Of a stretch of 64,000 bases of DNA, positions 24,932 to 36,753 are shown in pieces (position 1 is the stretch's first letter; each line of letters opens with the position of its first letter). The position numbers and the translations under genes were made by a program. The notes beneath the pieces were generated by a model. The model searched no databases. It saw only the letters and a program-made list of their open reading frames with translations, and had not been told where the DNA came from. The stretch lies in NCBI GenBank assembly GCA_035610835.1, contig CM069446.1, positions 47,283,625 to 47,347,624 of the forward strand. Direction: 5' to 3'. The stretch comes from Ophiura sarsii (taxonomy: Eukaryota > Echinodermata > Ophiuroidea > Amphilepidida > Ophiuridae).

Positions 24932-25477
24932 TGGACCATGACTCCTTCTTCACCTGATGAAGGCTTGTTCAGACGGCCACTAAGCTCGAAAATAGTTATT
25001 CTCGAGCTTTATTCTTTTAATGCTAACCCAGAGTGCCTGTCCAGACGACAAACTTAACCTCGAGTGTAGCGATACTATTGCGGTATAGCTTCGAGGTTAC
25101 CTCAAGGTCATGCGACTCTTCATTTTGCGGTAAGACCTGGATCACAGGTCATAAATCTCACTCGCTGTTAGCATTACGGATGGATTCACACTCTCGGTTA
25201 GCGCTTCGGGTTAGTAAACCGTAAGATCTTTTAGGGTTAACATTCCAGCTTTATCGGGCTTAGTTAACCATGACCGATTCACCCGGCCGTTAACCAGAAG
25301 TTTAAAGGGACACAATGTCATGTTGAATTCTTTTAATTTTGATTAATTTACTTCAGAATTCAAGATGATCATTAAAAATTGCCATTATTGTTGTTTCTAC
25401 TAAAAAATCACCCAGCAAAACTCGATTAAAACAATGTTTTAAATATGTTGGAATACCACCCTTAACCATGTAAATAA

Positions 25478-25764
25478 TTTTTTTAAAAGGTTATACAGGG
25501 TAAAATTTAAGACTTGCTCCGATTTTGACCGGTCATGGCTCATTTTGTAGGCATTGATGAGACAAGAAAAAAAGTCAATCATTTTTATGGGGTCCTAATG
25601 TAGTAAAAATGTACATTTCGACCCCTAGTGACCTTTTTTTGACCTTTGACCCCAAAGAAATGATTGACTTTTTTGCTTGCCTTATCAATGCCTACAAAAT
25701 GAGCCATGATATGTCAAAATCGGAGCAAGTCTTACATTTGACACTGTATAACTTTTTTTTTAAA
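25478..25764. mobile_element. Foldback element, 287 bp
   Basis: Arms of about 115 bp pair almost perfectly: GACTTGCTCCGATTTTGACC on the left with GTCAAAATCGGAGCAAGTC on the right, then TTTTGTAGGCATTGATGAG against its mirror, then AAGTCAATCATTT against AAATGATTGACTT. The outer parts include TTATACAGGGT and ACTGTATAA, so the ends may derive from a mariner-like element. The loop contains GACCCC-rich sequence. No coding capacity. Confidence 0.8.
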
Positions 25765-26339
25765 TCGAATTATTATTAAGACCGATTTTTTAAAATGGTT
25801 ATACAAATTATTTAGAATCTTATCTCGGATTAGGGCATAGATTTATCAAGTCTTTTCTTCAAAGCTTTGATCAGAGTCGTTCTTTGACAGTTTGAGTAAA
25901 CATGTTTATTTCACTATGTGGTATTTCTGTGGTATAGGCCTAATATTAATATATCGACAGACTCTGAATGTCATAACTTCAGTTTACCTCGCAAACGTGC
26001 AGAGAACCAACTTGGCGAATATTGGCTTAAAAAGGACATGGGGTCCTGAAACGCTTATAAGTTTACCCTTCAAATAAATGTTAAGTGTAAGTGTGACTAC
26101 TCGTATACACATCATAAAATCCCTTCGCAGTATGTCTTCCCATCACAATTTCCCAGGTGCTCTAAATTGGAGATGCCTAAATGACGGGCAACATTGCACT
26201 ATTGATTGAAAGCTTAATTAGCTTCAGAAATGCAATCAGCTGCAGTGGTCAGTGTTGTGACCAAGTCACTAAAGCTCTAGTCACAAGTCAAGTTAAGTCA
26301 AGTCACAGACTCAAATCAATTAGTGTTTCTCAATTTACC
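25765..26339. other. Intergenic
   Basis: Unique AT-rich sequence; AAGTCAAGT words repeat at 26286-26305. No gene seen. Confidence 0.4.
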
Positions 26340-26815
26340 TTAAAGGGGCACTGAGCTCAGGGCCCTTGGAAGTATATTTTTGATGGGGGGTGCTGTAAAT
26401 TTGTAAGTCTTCACCACCACTTCGGCGTGGGGTCCGGGGCGAAGCCCTTAGCGGAGGTTCAGGGGCAGAGCAATGGCGCATCCATGACTGTTCTGATGGG
26501 GGGGGGGGGGGGGGGGGGGGGGGGGGAGCGCAAAAAAACACCTGAAGCCATCTTGTTGATCTTAAATATGCGAGATTGAGGTACATTTCTGCTTTAAACA
26601 AGCTTCTACTCCCAAAATATTCCATATTTTTCCGTTTGTGTAATTCCATGCCATCTCCCCCTTCTCTTTTTCCTTCTCCTTTCCCTTCTCTTTTCCTCTC
26701 CTTTCCCTTCTCTTTTTCCTCTCCTTTCCCCTTTTTTATTTTGTTAGGACAGACCCAAGGGGGGTGTTTCACACCCAAAACACCCCCCCTGCGTACGCGC
26801 CTGTGGCGTTGTATT
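26340..26815. repeat. Poly-G-bearing interspersed repeat, copy 2, with a polypyrimidine tract
   Basis: Includes CAATGGCGCATCCATGACTG, TTCTGAT and a run of 29 G (26498-26526), as in 20936-21120. The far end carries ACACCCCCCCTGCGTACGCG, the reverse of the phrase that opens copy 1, so the two copies share inverted ends. Between them, 26650-26738 is almost pure C/T (TTTCCTTCTCC-type words). A 163-codon minus-strand frame and an 84-codon plus-strand frame here are only low-complexity translations. Confidence 0.6.
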
Positions 26816-27976
26816 CTAGAAGGCAAATAAATAAGTTGCCATTTTTCAAACGTACGTTCACGTTTTCAGATTTGCCTAACGAAACCAGACAAGTGTTAAA
26901 TACCAGTTAGATATTTCTCGATTTATGTCACGTAGTACAGCTAAAGAGCATTCCATGGTAGGTTACGTCAGGGCGTCAAATTCCGATTACTGGAAGTCAC
27001 AGCTCAATGTAATGTGAACACCTGTTACTGACGGGTATCACCAAAAAGCTGGGGATTAAAGACGGTTTACGTGGGTATATATAATGGTAATTTTTCCAGA
27101 CTATGGTGCAAGACTGTCCATTTACGTAATTCGCCAATCACGGTTGTCAATTCGGAGGAGAAGGTCGCGAAAGGTCATATTTTTTACGGATCAGCAAATT
27201 GATAATTTTATGTTCATTCTATATTTGACAATTCAGGACAAAAGTCCATCATTTTAATTCTAAATTGACATTTATAATACCAAATTACCGTTTTGAAGTC
27301 CGAATGAATGTCGCTCCATTTGTTTCCTTTCTCGCCACCAACACAGAATTAACAATACAAGCTAAATATACGCTATGTTTCAAGACAAACTGAACTAGAG
27401 GATACCGATTTACCGTTGTCATGTCTAATTGTCATGTCTAATTACATTAGCGCATGGTCGGTTTGAACCTCAACGACCCACCACGGTTAATGCCAATTGG
27501 GTAATTTGATGTAAACAATACATTCTACATCTGCAATTCAGATTTTCTTTACCTATATGATAGCATGATGTATTAGTGTGATACCACCATTCAATCATTG
27601 TGGGGGAGTGGACGAGGCGGTACTTGCGGTCCTAATTGATCCATGATACGGATAGTGAAAGGCAATATATGTTTTGTATGATTATTGATTGGCGGTAATT
27701 ATGAAATACGCATCCTATATACGATATTGTTAAAATCGACTGTATACATCATATTCAATGAAGTTTGAACGAATGCAACACGGAAGTAGAGCTATTCTTC
27801 ATGGTAATGGCCACTAGAATAATATAAAATGTATCGTTGGGTCAGTGAGTCTCGGACCCAAGTTGTATAAATCCTTATCCTCCGAAACTTTTCGAAAAAA
27901 GCTGCTATTGATGAAATACAACGGTACTGCAGAAGTGCTGCACCTCGAGTCTGCTACAATATAGAAGAAATATTAT
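26816..27976. other. Intergenic
   Basis: Unique-looking. GTCATGTCTAATT is duplicated at about 27419-27444. No gene or element end recognised. Confidence 0.4.
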
Positions 27977-28310
27977 ATTCGTGGAATTCCTGGCAGCGGG
28001 AAATTAACTTTTGACAAAAATGTATTTAAGAGAACCTTCATACCCGTTCTCGAAGAAACCCAGGTAGTGGGAAATTTACTCTATGCAGCAATTTGCATTG
28101 CTCAAGAGAAAGTTGAATACACGTGAGGATTTTTAATATCTAAACCCAAGGGAAGACCCGTTTGCGGATTTAGATCGAAATTTGATTCGCGCTCAGGGGA
28201 AGTTTGGCTGAAGGAAATCTATATTGGACAGAAATGTATATTATACAAGAGAATGTTTAAGATCCATACTTAGGGGAAATCCAGGCAGCGGCAAATCTAC
28301 GTTGAATAGT
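27977..28310 (+). repeat. Degenerate tandem array encoding Walker A (P-loop) motifs
   Basis: Three points spell a nucleotide-binding P-loop on the plus strand: GIPGSGKLTF at 27983-28012, RNPGSGKFTL at 28054-28083 and GNPGSGKSTL at 28275-28304. The last is a perfect Walker A (GxxxxGKS/T). Two further units without an intact motif align at about 28159 and 28214: AAATCTATATTGGACAGAAA parallels AAATTAACTTTTGACAAAAA. After the motif, units continue with (L/F)D(R/K)NV-like residues. Spacing is 55-87 bases and the three motifs are in three different frames, with stops between, so this is not a working protein. It looks like a short exon piece, or a GC-biased repeat, that was duplicated and decayed. 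Confidence 0.4.
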
Positions 28311-28376
28311 CCATGAAGAACGCTGACTGTACGCTCATTAAACAAAAGACGACTATGTTGAGTTAACACTTTCCAC

Positions 28377-28607
28377 GCGGCAGTCGTTTGCAAACGACAG
28401 TTCCAATATGTCACAAAATTATTCAAGAATGTCAACATTATTTAATTGTATCAACATATTTGGAATCACCATGAGAAATGCATTAATATAAGTACAGACA
28501 TGCCTAGTATTGGTTCAGTAATCCTTGAGATAGACTTTAAAAAGTTGGAAAATGTTTTTGACAAATTTGTCTCGTATATGGTAAATCTAATAGCCGCATA
28601 GAAATTG
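28377..28607 (+). mobile_element. piggyBac-like MITE, copy 5
   Basis: TTAA at 28373-28376, left end CACTTTCCACGCGGC, right end GCCGCATAGAAATTG (decayed), TTAA at 28608-28611. Both target-site copies are intact. The body contains ATTTGGAATCACCATGAG and AAGTACAGACATGCCTAG. The minus-strand frame 28241-28438 is partly inside it. Confidence 0.85.
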
Positions 28608-31600
28608 TTAATGCTCTAAAACGGGAACAAAAAGTATTCACCAGAGAATAATGGGACACCATTATAGACTTAACAGACTGTAGAATTAGTTTAAACAGTT
28701 TATCAGAATGATGATTGCCTTAAATTACCCGCACTCTTGAAGGGCATCATACGCGTGTCAAGTTATTAACCTTATGACTTGGGATCAACCCGTAATTTTC
28801 CAAGTAGAATTTAAAAGGATTCTCCAATGGTAACCACAACCACTGTAATTGCTATTCTTGGTATAGGTAATATCCGCGGTTAATATATCTACATACCGTC
28901 TACATTACAAGAAGCCTGTTTTATAGACCGTGCAATAACAAGTCAACCATTAATCACCGATAGCCAGTATCTCTCCCCAACCATGAGAAAACCGAAGGCG
29001 TTCCTGACGTATCTAACTTGTAAACGTTACATATGGTTTATTAACCTCTTGTAATCATACATTGGTGTCAACGCGTCATCAACAGATGGTGCCGGGTGAT
29101 TAGTGGCTGTTACAATGGTCCAATTGTATGTTTAAAGTTAATTGCTTTCATCAGCTTGTGTGCGAAGGACTCATGTGGTGAATCTGGTAGGCGTGTTGGG
29201 GTTTAATTAAACCTAGACTACCTATTAAAATATATCGGTATGTTAGATCAATAAATTATACGTTTAGTTTTGTTTTGTTCGTTACCTTTGTGTATACGAA
29301 AAGAAGATGTCTTGTGTGTATCCAGCATGCTTAGCAGTGCCAACAGAGGTTTCCCCCCCCCCCAAAAAACCCAGTGCAAAACATATATGGTACAAATAGG
29401 CATAACTTCAGAAAAGAAGTTGAATCCCAACTAAAACGTGCACATATCGTGTTATTCGAACAATAATGGGTGTTTAAGAAAAATAAAAGAGGAATGAATT
29501 GAGGTCATGTCAAATGTACTACTTGCAGCAGGATTTTCTTAAAGACCCTCGTTTAACAACATGTATGCCCTTCATTGCAACGTAAATAACAATGGGAAAC
29601 AGTAGACACTGTTGCCAGAAACCAGTGGTCATGTGATGAAAGTGAAGCATGCTGGACTGCACACGAGATCTACCTTGGTGTTGAGAATTGCCTGGTCATC
29701 CGATTCTGTGAAATGGCTGGGTGTTTAATCACAGATCACTTGTGGAGCATACAACCCAAAAGCCTGTTCAGTTTTTACATTCGAAAAACAATGTAAACAC
29801 AACCGGCGGCCAATGTTAGTATACCACGGTTTTAAGGCATTTACGTATGTGTTATGCTGGACAGAAGGTTGCTGGAGTTCATTATATTCCTGAATTCAGA
29901 TATTTGCTAATATTGAGCGTTTAAGTTGTTGGTTTTAATTTCCCAACAGTCAAAAGTATTGCTCTTCTTTCACGGGAAAGAAATATCATACGATCGATAG
30001 AAACAACTTTAGTTCTAAGCTCGCGCGGATTACTTTCTCGCTTGGGGAATTCAGCCTTATAGCCTTATAATCGATATTAATACAACTGTTTCCATGATGA
30101 ATCGGTCTGCATAAGGTGTAAAACGGAATGAATACTGGTGACCGTAACAATTTACATGCTGAAAGGCCGTTAAAGTATAGATTCTAATGTTCGTTTAGCG
30201 ATGGTCAAGATGTAGAGCTAAATGCGTCCATTTCCTATTTTAATAATTCATGGCATACTCGACTAGTACATATGCTCCATTGACTTTTAAGTATCGAGCA
30301 TGTTAAAAGCCGTGCATTTGAACAGTCTGTTGAAACAACTTACTAGGATGTTTCACGGTGTCTAATATTGATCTTAAGATCTTTTATGATAGATTGGTCA
30401 AAACCCGATAGGTTTGTGTAAAAGCAAATCGTGCAGACGTACGAGAGACATAACGAGAAAAGGCAACGAGCCCGTAAATGGCTAACTCATTGCCGGCAAT
30501 ATACAGTACCCGAGTGTCATTAGTGGCCTAGTATTTTGTCTAAAGGGATAGTGTTTCAATATTTGACGGTGGTAGTATCCTACTAGTTATTAGGAAAATA
30601 GACCAATTGTACTCGTTGGACTGAACTAAATCGGATAAACAAGTGACCATACAATGATTGCTTAACCCAGTTATAACATACAATTAGTCGAGAAGACGGC
30701 GGCCGGGGCTTTTTAATCTATTCTACGACTTGACTTGAACGAGGCTGATTTTTGCGAATTTATTAGAGAATAAAAGTATCATGGTTAATTGAAGGTAAAC
30801 TTATTTAAAATTTAAAAAAATTAAGATATATCTGAGTGGAATTAGCTTATGGCCAGAAACGAAACGATTATAAAATAAGTCCAATTCCAATTTAAGATTA
30901 AGAGGAATCTCAAACAATACGAAGTTTTAGTAATGGCGCTATTCAATATATCGGTATCTTTCCATCATTGCGCGAATATAAAAACAAACGGTTTGCAGGC
31001 ATTGTAGATACCAGAAATGGTAAGAGAACACACTGCAATTTTTTTGAACGGGACAAATTATTCGGTATATCCTTCGTGTAAGACATTCATAAGTAACTAC
31101 AAGTTAGACTAGTGTAAAGACCCCATTATTGAATAAAGCAGTATACTCCTTTAATCAGTCAATAGAGGATTCCGTGCTAGGTTTATTCCGTGCTATCTTA
31201 CACCAAGGATAAACCAAACGTTTGCAGCGAATCAAATAGGGCTAGATGTCTCCACTGACATTTTTATGTACAATTTGAATTATAAAATTGGGTCTAGCGT
31301 CGTATGATAGTGATATTTTAACCTCTCACCGACTAGTATCTCCGACCAGAAAACCGTGTTGTCACAAAGCAAAGTGAACACATTTAGAGAAATGGGTCAA
31401 TGGGATACATAAATGCAGTTCTGCGGAAGTGACATACGAACATATTGGTCAAACGTTGACGGACCCACTCACGAGTGGTTTGCTACAAGCACGGTTTTAT
31501 TATAAAAGAATTATTAGCACAAAACGGGGCTTGGAGATGATGACATACTATGTTTCCCCTACTATACGGTATCAACACATAAATATTGGATTTTCAAGGG

Positions 31601-34600
31601 TAATGAAATGTTGTTCATGACATTTCATCAGAATTTCCTTGAATTCTCCAACTGATTGGTTTTTAAAGATTGCTGTGAAAGATATGACAACTATATTAAT
31701 ATACGATGCAGTCGGTACAATTTAGTTGGTAAAACATATGGATAAACACAAAGATTGAGCGGATCAGCATGTTTCATCCGACATGTCCGTACACACGTCA
31801 ATAAACTCGTAATCAAGGCTGTATGGATTTGCTTCTTCAAATTTGCAGTAATATAATATGTGTCTATACCTACGTGTAAATTAAGAAGAGAATAGAGAAA
31901 TGCTTTCTAAATACATATAAATATATAAGGAACATTGCTGTATCATTTCTTCAGTATAGTTATTTATTAAGATTATTGTAGCAGTAGCTCGATATATGAT
32001 AAAAAGCACAAACACTATTATAGTCGATATAGTAATTTTCCAGCGATGTCCCTCCCTCTCTCTTCTTTCCCCGTCAGCATTTATCTAATATCATGTATAG
32101 TCACTCGATCAGAAAATGGCAATTAAACATGCATGTCTCTTCGGGGTCTGAATTACCACCGTGAAATTATCCTTCACTATCATGACTATGTAATTTGTTC
32201 AAAACACGCCTTAAGGATGCGTTGGTTGCACCTGTCCTGTGTCTTCTTATTGTGATTATTAATGTTCGAACTTGATACATCACATTTGATACCCCGTCTC
32301 AACATACATATATGCATTTGTGTACGCCTTTCTGGTCAATTTCGTAAATTTGATACACGAATATGCGGTATAATTCATACACGAATATGCGGTATAATTC
32401 GTGTGAAAGCTAGAAGTAATACTATACTATAAAATACATATCTATCGGTGGCGCCATAATTGCAACCACGTTGTTTAGTTGTTTCTTTGAATTTCCATAA
32501 AACATTTTTTTCTGTGTGTTTCTCCAATGGAAATGCATGAGATTATAGTTTTTTGTTTGTTTAATGCAAACGCCATTATATTTTAATATGATATTATTAG
32601 TTAATATTTAGAGTTTAGTTGCTTGTCGTATTGTATAAAAACAAACATACAAACAAACGAACGAATGACCGACCAAAGGAATTTACCCATCTATAGATAG
32701 TCTTATATTTTTCTTTATAGTCTTCAGATTAAATATTGTTGGACTCATCAGATCATGAAGTAACCCCGGGAAAATATGACATTTTGAAACTGTAAGTAAA
32801 CATCCTATGTTTGGCTTGCCACTTAGTGCGTGCTTTTTATTGCGTTCTGATAGTGACTTGTATTTGATTTTGACCTGTGCCTCATTTTGTCCCTATTTAA
32901 TGTCAATACGATCATCGTGAAACTAAAGCTCACTCAATGTGAGAGCTTCCTAGACATATTTCTGCAATATAAACAAAAATAGTGCTTGAGTTATAGAAAG
33001 AAGCAAATATTTGACGAAATATCAGGTCGAAGGAAGATCAATCAATATCAATATATGTTGAGATGGTTGACGTTGGCGTTAAATTTGAGTACGGGGATGC
33101 TATGATTATAAGTAATCGATTTTTTGTTTAATGCAGTGTTCAATCACCATGTTTTCTCCGCGCTAACTCATAATTTCGTAAAATGTCTTTCTGATGTCAT
33201 TATGACGTCAATCAGTGGAAGTAATACCGAATAGGCAAATGGAGTTGTTTTTTGGAAATACGTTTTCTCATAATGTCATAAGACCTTCTTGAATATTTCC
33301 CCTTATTTTTTCCACTAATATTTTAGATGTCAATCTCCACTTTATGTTTGTTTTCAACATTAACAAATCGCAAACGAATGTCACTTTATTATCGTGACTT
33401 TATAGATTTTAAGAGTCCCAACCCTGTAACACCATACATGGAGATATTTTCCTCATGGAAAGTCACAAGGCGTACCTTTCACCTACTTTTCTATATATGA
33501 ATCACTTGTTCATGTCAGAGGCTTAACTAATTCCTAAAATAAGTCCATTTACAAGTCCGTCGTAAAATATAATGATATAGGAAATGACAAAATTAAAGTT
33601 AAACTTCATTTAAACCATACTTGGATCCATCCATAAGAGGAGACTATCATTCAGCGTGGGCATTGAATACTAGGTTGATTGAGTGATTACTATATATTAA
33701 CAAGAAGATATAATTGCAGGTTATTGTTGAGGATTTGTAACAACTGTCAACCACGTTCCCTTGTTGGAATCTTTATAGATTGTGGTATTAGGAATATTAA
33801 ACTGGATTGAAACTCGGTTGAAGCTGAACAGAAACAGGAGAAATTGCATTATCCTAGTCTTGTAATACCTACCAGGAACATACCCTCACATATTTTGAAA
33901 GTTCAGTTACGATTTACTGTAGTCGTCATTTATTATCGGTCTTAATTATCCGTGTACAAACGCTACGTTCTATTTTTACCTGTTAAACGTTCCTTATTCC
34001 GGGTGGCACGCAAAAGGCTTCATATATAATAAAAGTATTGCGTTACACCGATTCCTTACTATAAGTTGTAACTTTAGAATGTATATATGTGCAAGCGCTT
34101 TAATCCTACTCTTTTTTTCTAGTGAGACTGAGAATGCCCTATTCGCATGCTATTTAAACGATTTGGTCATAATACTAGCGTTACTGAACACTTTGCCACA
34201 GGTTTTCCTTACATATATTGTTTATATGTTGCGTCTGGGTCAATCGGCCTCGTAATCGAATTAAAATACAAGGCGTCTAAAGTTTGGACCGATACGGTAT
34301 ATAATATTGCGTTCTAGATATTCACAGATGTATTAATACGTATAAGCAAATCAGGGGAAAGCATTGCAACAATAAAATGGTTTTATCCTCATGCTATCGT
34401 TAAACACACATCTTACGGAAACGCTTTGAAGTCAGCGTTAGCGAAGAACGAAGTAGCTATTCTTGTGCAACTGTATGTGTATCAATATAGCTGCCCTGTG
34501 CGTGATTACATATGAAATATCTTATTTGAGGAGCACACGTGGATATTAAGATATTATTTACACCACTACTTTTAATAATATATTCCTTGTTTGCTACACT

Positions 34601-34664
34601 CCACACTACAAGATCCACACGCTGAATAAGATGGACGTAAACATGTAAATCGGGAGTTGCGTAG
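28608..34664. other. Six kilobases without recognisable genes or elements
   Basis: I found no repeat ends, tRNA boxes or protein-like frames here beyond one 24-bp tandem duplication at 32353-32400. Simple features only: a short C run near 29350 and AT-rich patches. This is the longest featureless stretch and so the best place to look for conserved non-coding sequence or exons too short to see by eye. Confidence 0.4.
32353..32400 (+). repeat. 24-bp unit in two perfect tandem copies
   Basis: ATACACGAATATGCGGTATA plus ATTC occurs twice back to back. The exact identity implies a recent duplication. Confidence 0.9.
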
Positions 34665-35003
34665 TATCGCTATAGGTTGAATGTATTAGGGCGGGATGTT
34701 AGCCTTGTTTTAAGTAATTACGACGTAACATTTGGATTTTGTTAATTTAATATCGCTATAGGTTGATTGTGTTTGGGCGGGATGTTAGCCTTGTTTTAAG
34801 TAATTACGACGTAACATTTGGATTTTGTTAATTTAGTATCGCTATAGGTTGAATGTGTATGGGCTGGGTGTTAGCCTTGTTTTAAGTAATTACGACGTAA
34901 CATTTGGATTTGGTTAATTTAGTATCGCTATAGGTTGAATGTGTTTGGGCTGGATGTTAGCCTTGTTTTAAGTAATTACGACGTAACATTTGAATTTGGT
35001 TAA
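34665..35003 (+). repeat. 86-bp satellite, about four units
   Basis: Units begin TATCGCTATAGGTTGA at 34665, 34751, 34837 and 34923, an exact 86-base period. Each continues through TTGGGC(G/T)GG, TGTTAGCCTTGTTTTAAGT, AATTACGACGTAACATTTG and GGTTAATT or TGTTAATT. Units differ by only a few bases. Each holds a TTACGACGTAA palindrome. No open frame is preserved. Confidence 0.9.
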
Positions 35004-35347
35004 TCGTGTTAATTAATTGGATCACACCTTTGGAACGAAGCGATACTGAATTTAGACCATGATGAACTATTGATCCTGGAATTTGGAGTAATCTCCGATA
35101 GAGCATTAACTAACATTTAGCGCAGCAGACTTTCCAAACAATATGTATACTCTCAAATCACTGTACTCGACTTGTACAGGAATTGTGAGGAATGGTACAT
35201 TCCTTTGGGGAAAATAACGATGATATTATCATCAATCAGTATACCTACAGTGCCATTCTAACATATGCTCAATTCATAACAGTCTGCTAGATCGCGGTCA
35301 TCACTCACTCCGAAATATATACATGTTTATCATCATTATAATTGTTA

Positions 35348-35800
35348 TACAGTCCTCAAAAAGGTACGTTACCATATAACATTTATGCTCATAACTTCAA
35401 AACTATAACTCATACGTACAAATTACAATTGAACAGAAATATCTTTCCTTCAATGAATGCCTGAATATTAACACAAAAATGCCAAATATCAAAACAAATT
35501 CCTTTTTTTGTTGTTCGCAATTTGTTTTTCTACACGCAACCTTCCTTGTAGCAAAAGGCAGATTATTGACTACCTGGTAGCGACAGCTCACTGATCGAAA
35601 GAAATATGAAGATCGATGAAGATCGGGGACGCTACAGTTGATCAATGCAGCCCATACACATACCTGTTATACTATCCTGTGTGTTCAAAACTCAAGTACA
35701 AAATTAAAATCGCATTTTGTTCATTCTTTTCAGTGTAGCGTGCTTAATTAAATTGTTAATCGATCTTCACGGGTATTATCTCAAATTGAAGAAGTAAAAC
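35348..35800. mobile_element. TACAGTCCTCAAAA-ended element, right-truncated copy
   Basis: Begins TACAGTCCTCAAAAAGG and continues CTCATAACTTCAAAACTATA, as in the complete element at 57291-57860, whose inner part it matches in the opposite orientation (GATCAATGCAGCCCATACACA against GATCAATGCAACCC). Similarity fades near 35800 and the far inverted end is missing. A minus-strand open frame (35403-35645) shares the VSCRYQ and NNLP words with a frame in the other copy. Confidence 0.65.
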
Positions 35801-36311
35801 CAATCCATACATTTGTAAATTTAGCAAATCTGACGATCGCAAACGGCCTCATGATATTTTGTGATTTATCTGACTCTGTGAGATAAAATGTAGTAATTTA
35901 TGGTATATTAACAATTCAAAATATTATATATTTTATATATTATTTTATATATTTTATAAATGAATTTTTTTCTTCTCACAATCATTATTATTAGTGCTCC
36001 TATGTGGTCGAGCACTTTATCGATACTGATTCAAGTAAAACTCTGGATTTTATGTATATATATATATATATTTAAAATCCTCCCGGCCTACCCTAATTTT
36101 CAATGGCACGTTACGCCAATACACCATTATTGTTGTTGGGCTAAGTTTGAAATATGTTTTAGAGTTATGAACGTATTTTTTACTAGGTAATTTACTTTTG
36201 TGAGCACGTCTGTATATAATATAACAAACCAATTCCAGATGCAAAAGTAAGACAGATAAGCTCAATTAAAAAGGTCTCGCAACTGCTACCACGTGGAAAT
36301 GATTTTCTTAA
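35801..36311. other. AT-rich intergenic with simple repeats
   Basis: 35918-35958 is nearly pure A/T (ATATTATATATTTTATATA words), and 36053-36071 is a TATA dinucleotide run. Small frames on both strands reflect this composition. Confidence 0.5.
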
Positions 36312-36497
36312 TACTTTCCACGCGGCAGGCATCTGCAGACGACATTCCAAATGCTCACAATTTTTTTCAAAAATATAAAAATAATTACATTTCATTACCA
36401 TATTTGGAATCATCATGAGATATGCATTGAAATAAGTACAAACATGCCTTATGTTTTAGTTTTGTATATGGTACAACTAATAACCGCGTGGAAAGTG
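36312..36497 (+). mobile_element. piggyBac-like MITE, copy 6 (internally deleted)
   Basis: TTAA at 36308-36311 and 36498-36501 flank ends TACTTTCCACGCGGCAGGC and AACCGCGTGGAAAGTG. Total length is 186 bp against 215-240 for the others. The missing part is the stretch between the ACAAACATGCC and TTTTGTATATGG landmarks. Confidence 0.85.
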
Positions 36498-36735
36498 TTA
36501 ATATATATGAACAGAAATGGGGCAACTGTCGAATGGACTAGCACACACGCCAAATCGATTACGTGATGTATTAAGAGCTACGATTGTCAACCTTTGGTTG
36601 GCGAAGCGATCCCAATAATTAATGATGTCTATAAACGAATGCCAAAGATACACACTGTATAATATATATTATGTAGTTGTGAAACATGTTGTTGCATGTG
36701 AAACGTGTTGTCAAACATGGTACAGGTCGGGGTGT

Positions 36736-36753
36736 GGGGGGGGGGGGGGGGGG
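36736..36753. repeat. Poly-G tract, 18 bases
   Basis: GGTCGGGGTGT is followed by 18 G and then TGGTGTGGTCGG. It does not carry the CAATGGCG phrase that precedes the other two G runs, so it is probably an independent simple repeat. Confidence 0.85.

Noticed and set aside
26335..26826. 163-codon minus-strand frame with poly-Pro and Lys/Glu-rich stretches
   Set aside because: It translates a poly-G run and a polypyrimidine tract inside a repeat.
34665..35003. CRISPR-like array
   Set aside because: Units are 86-base direct repeats without unique spacers; a satellite in animal DNA.
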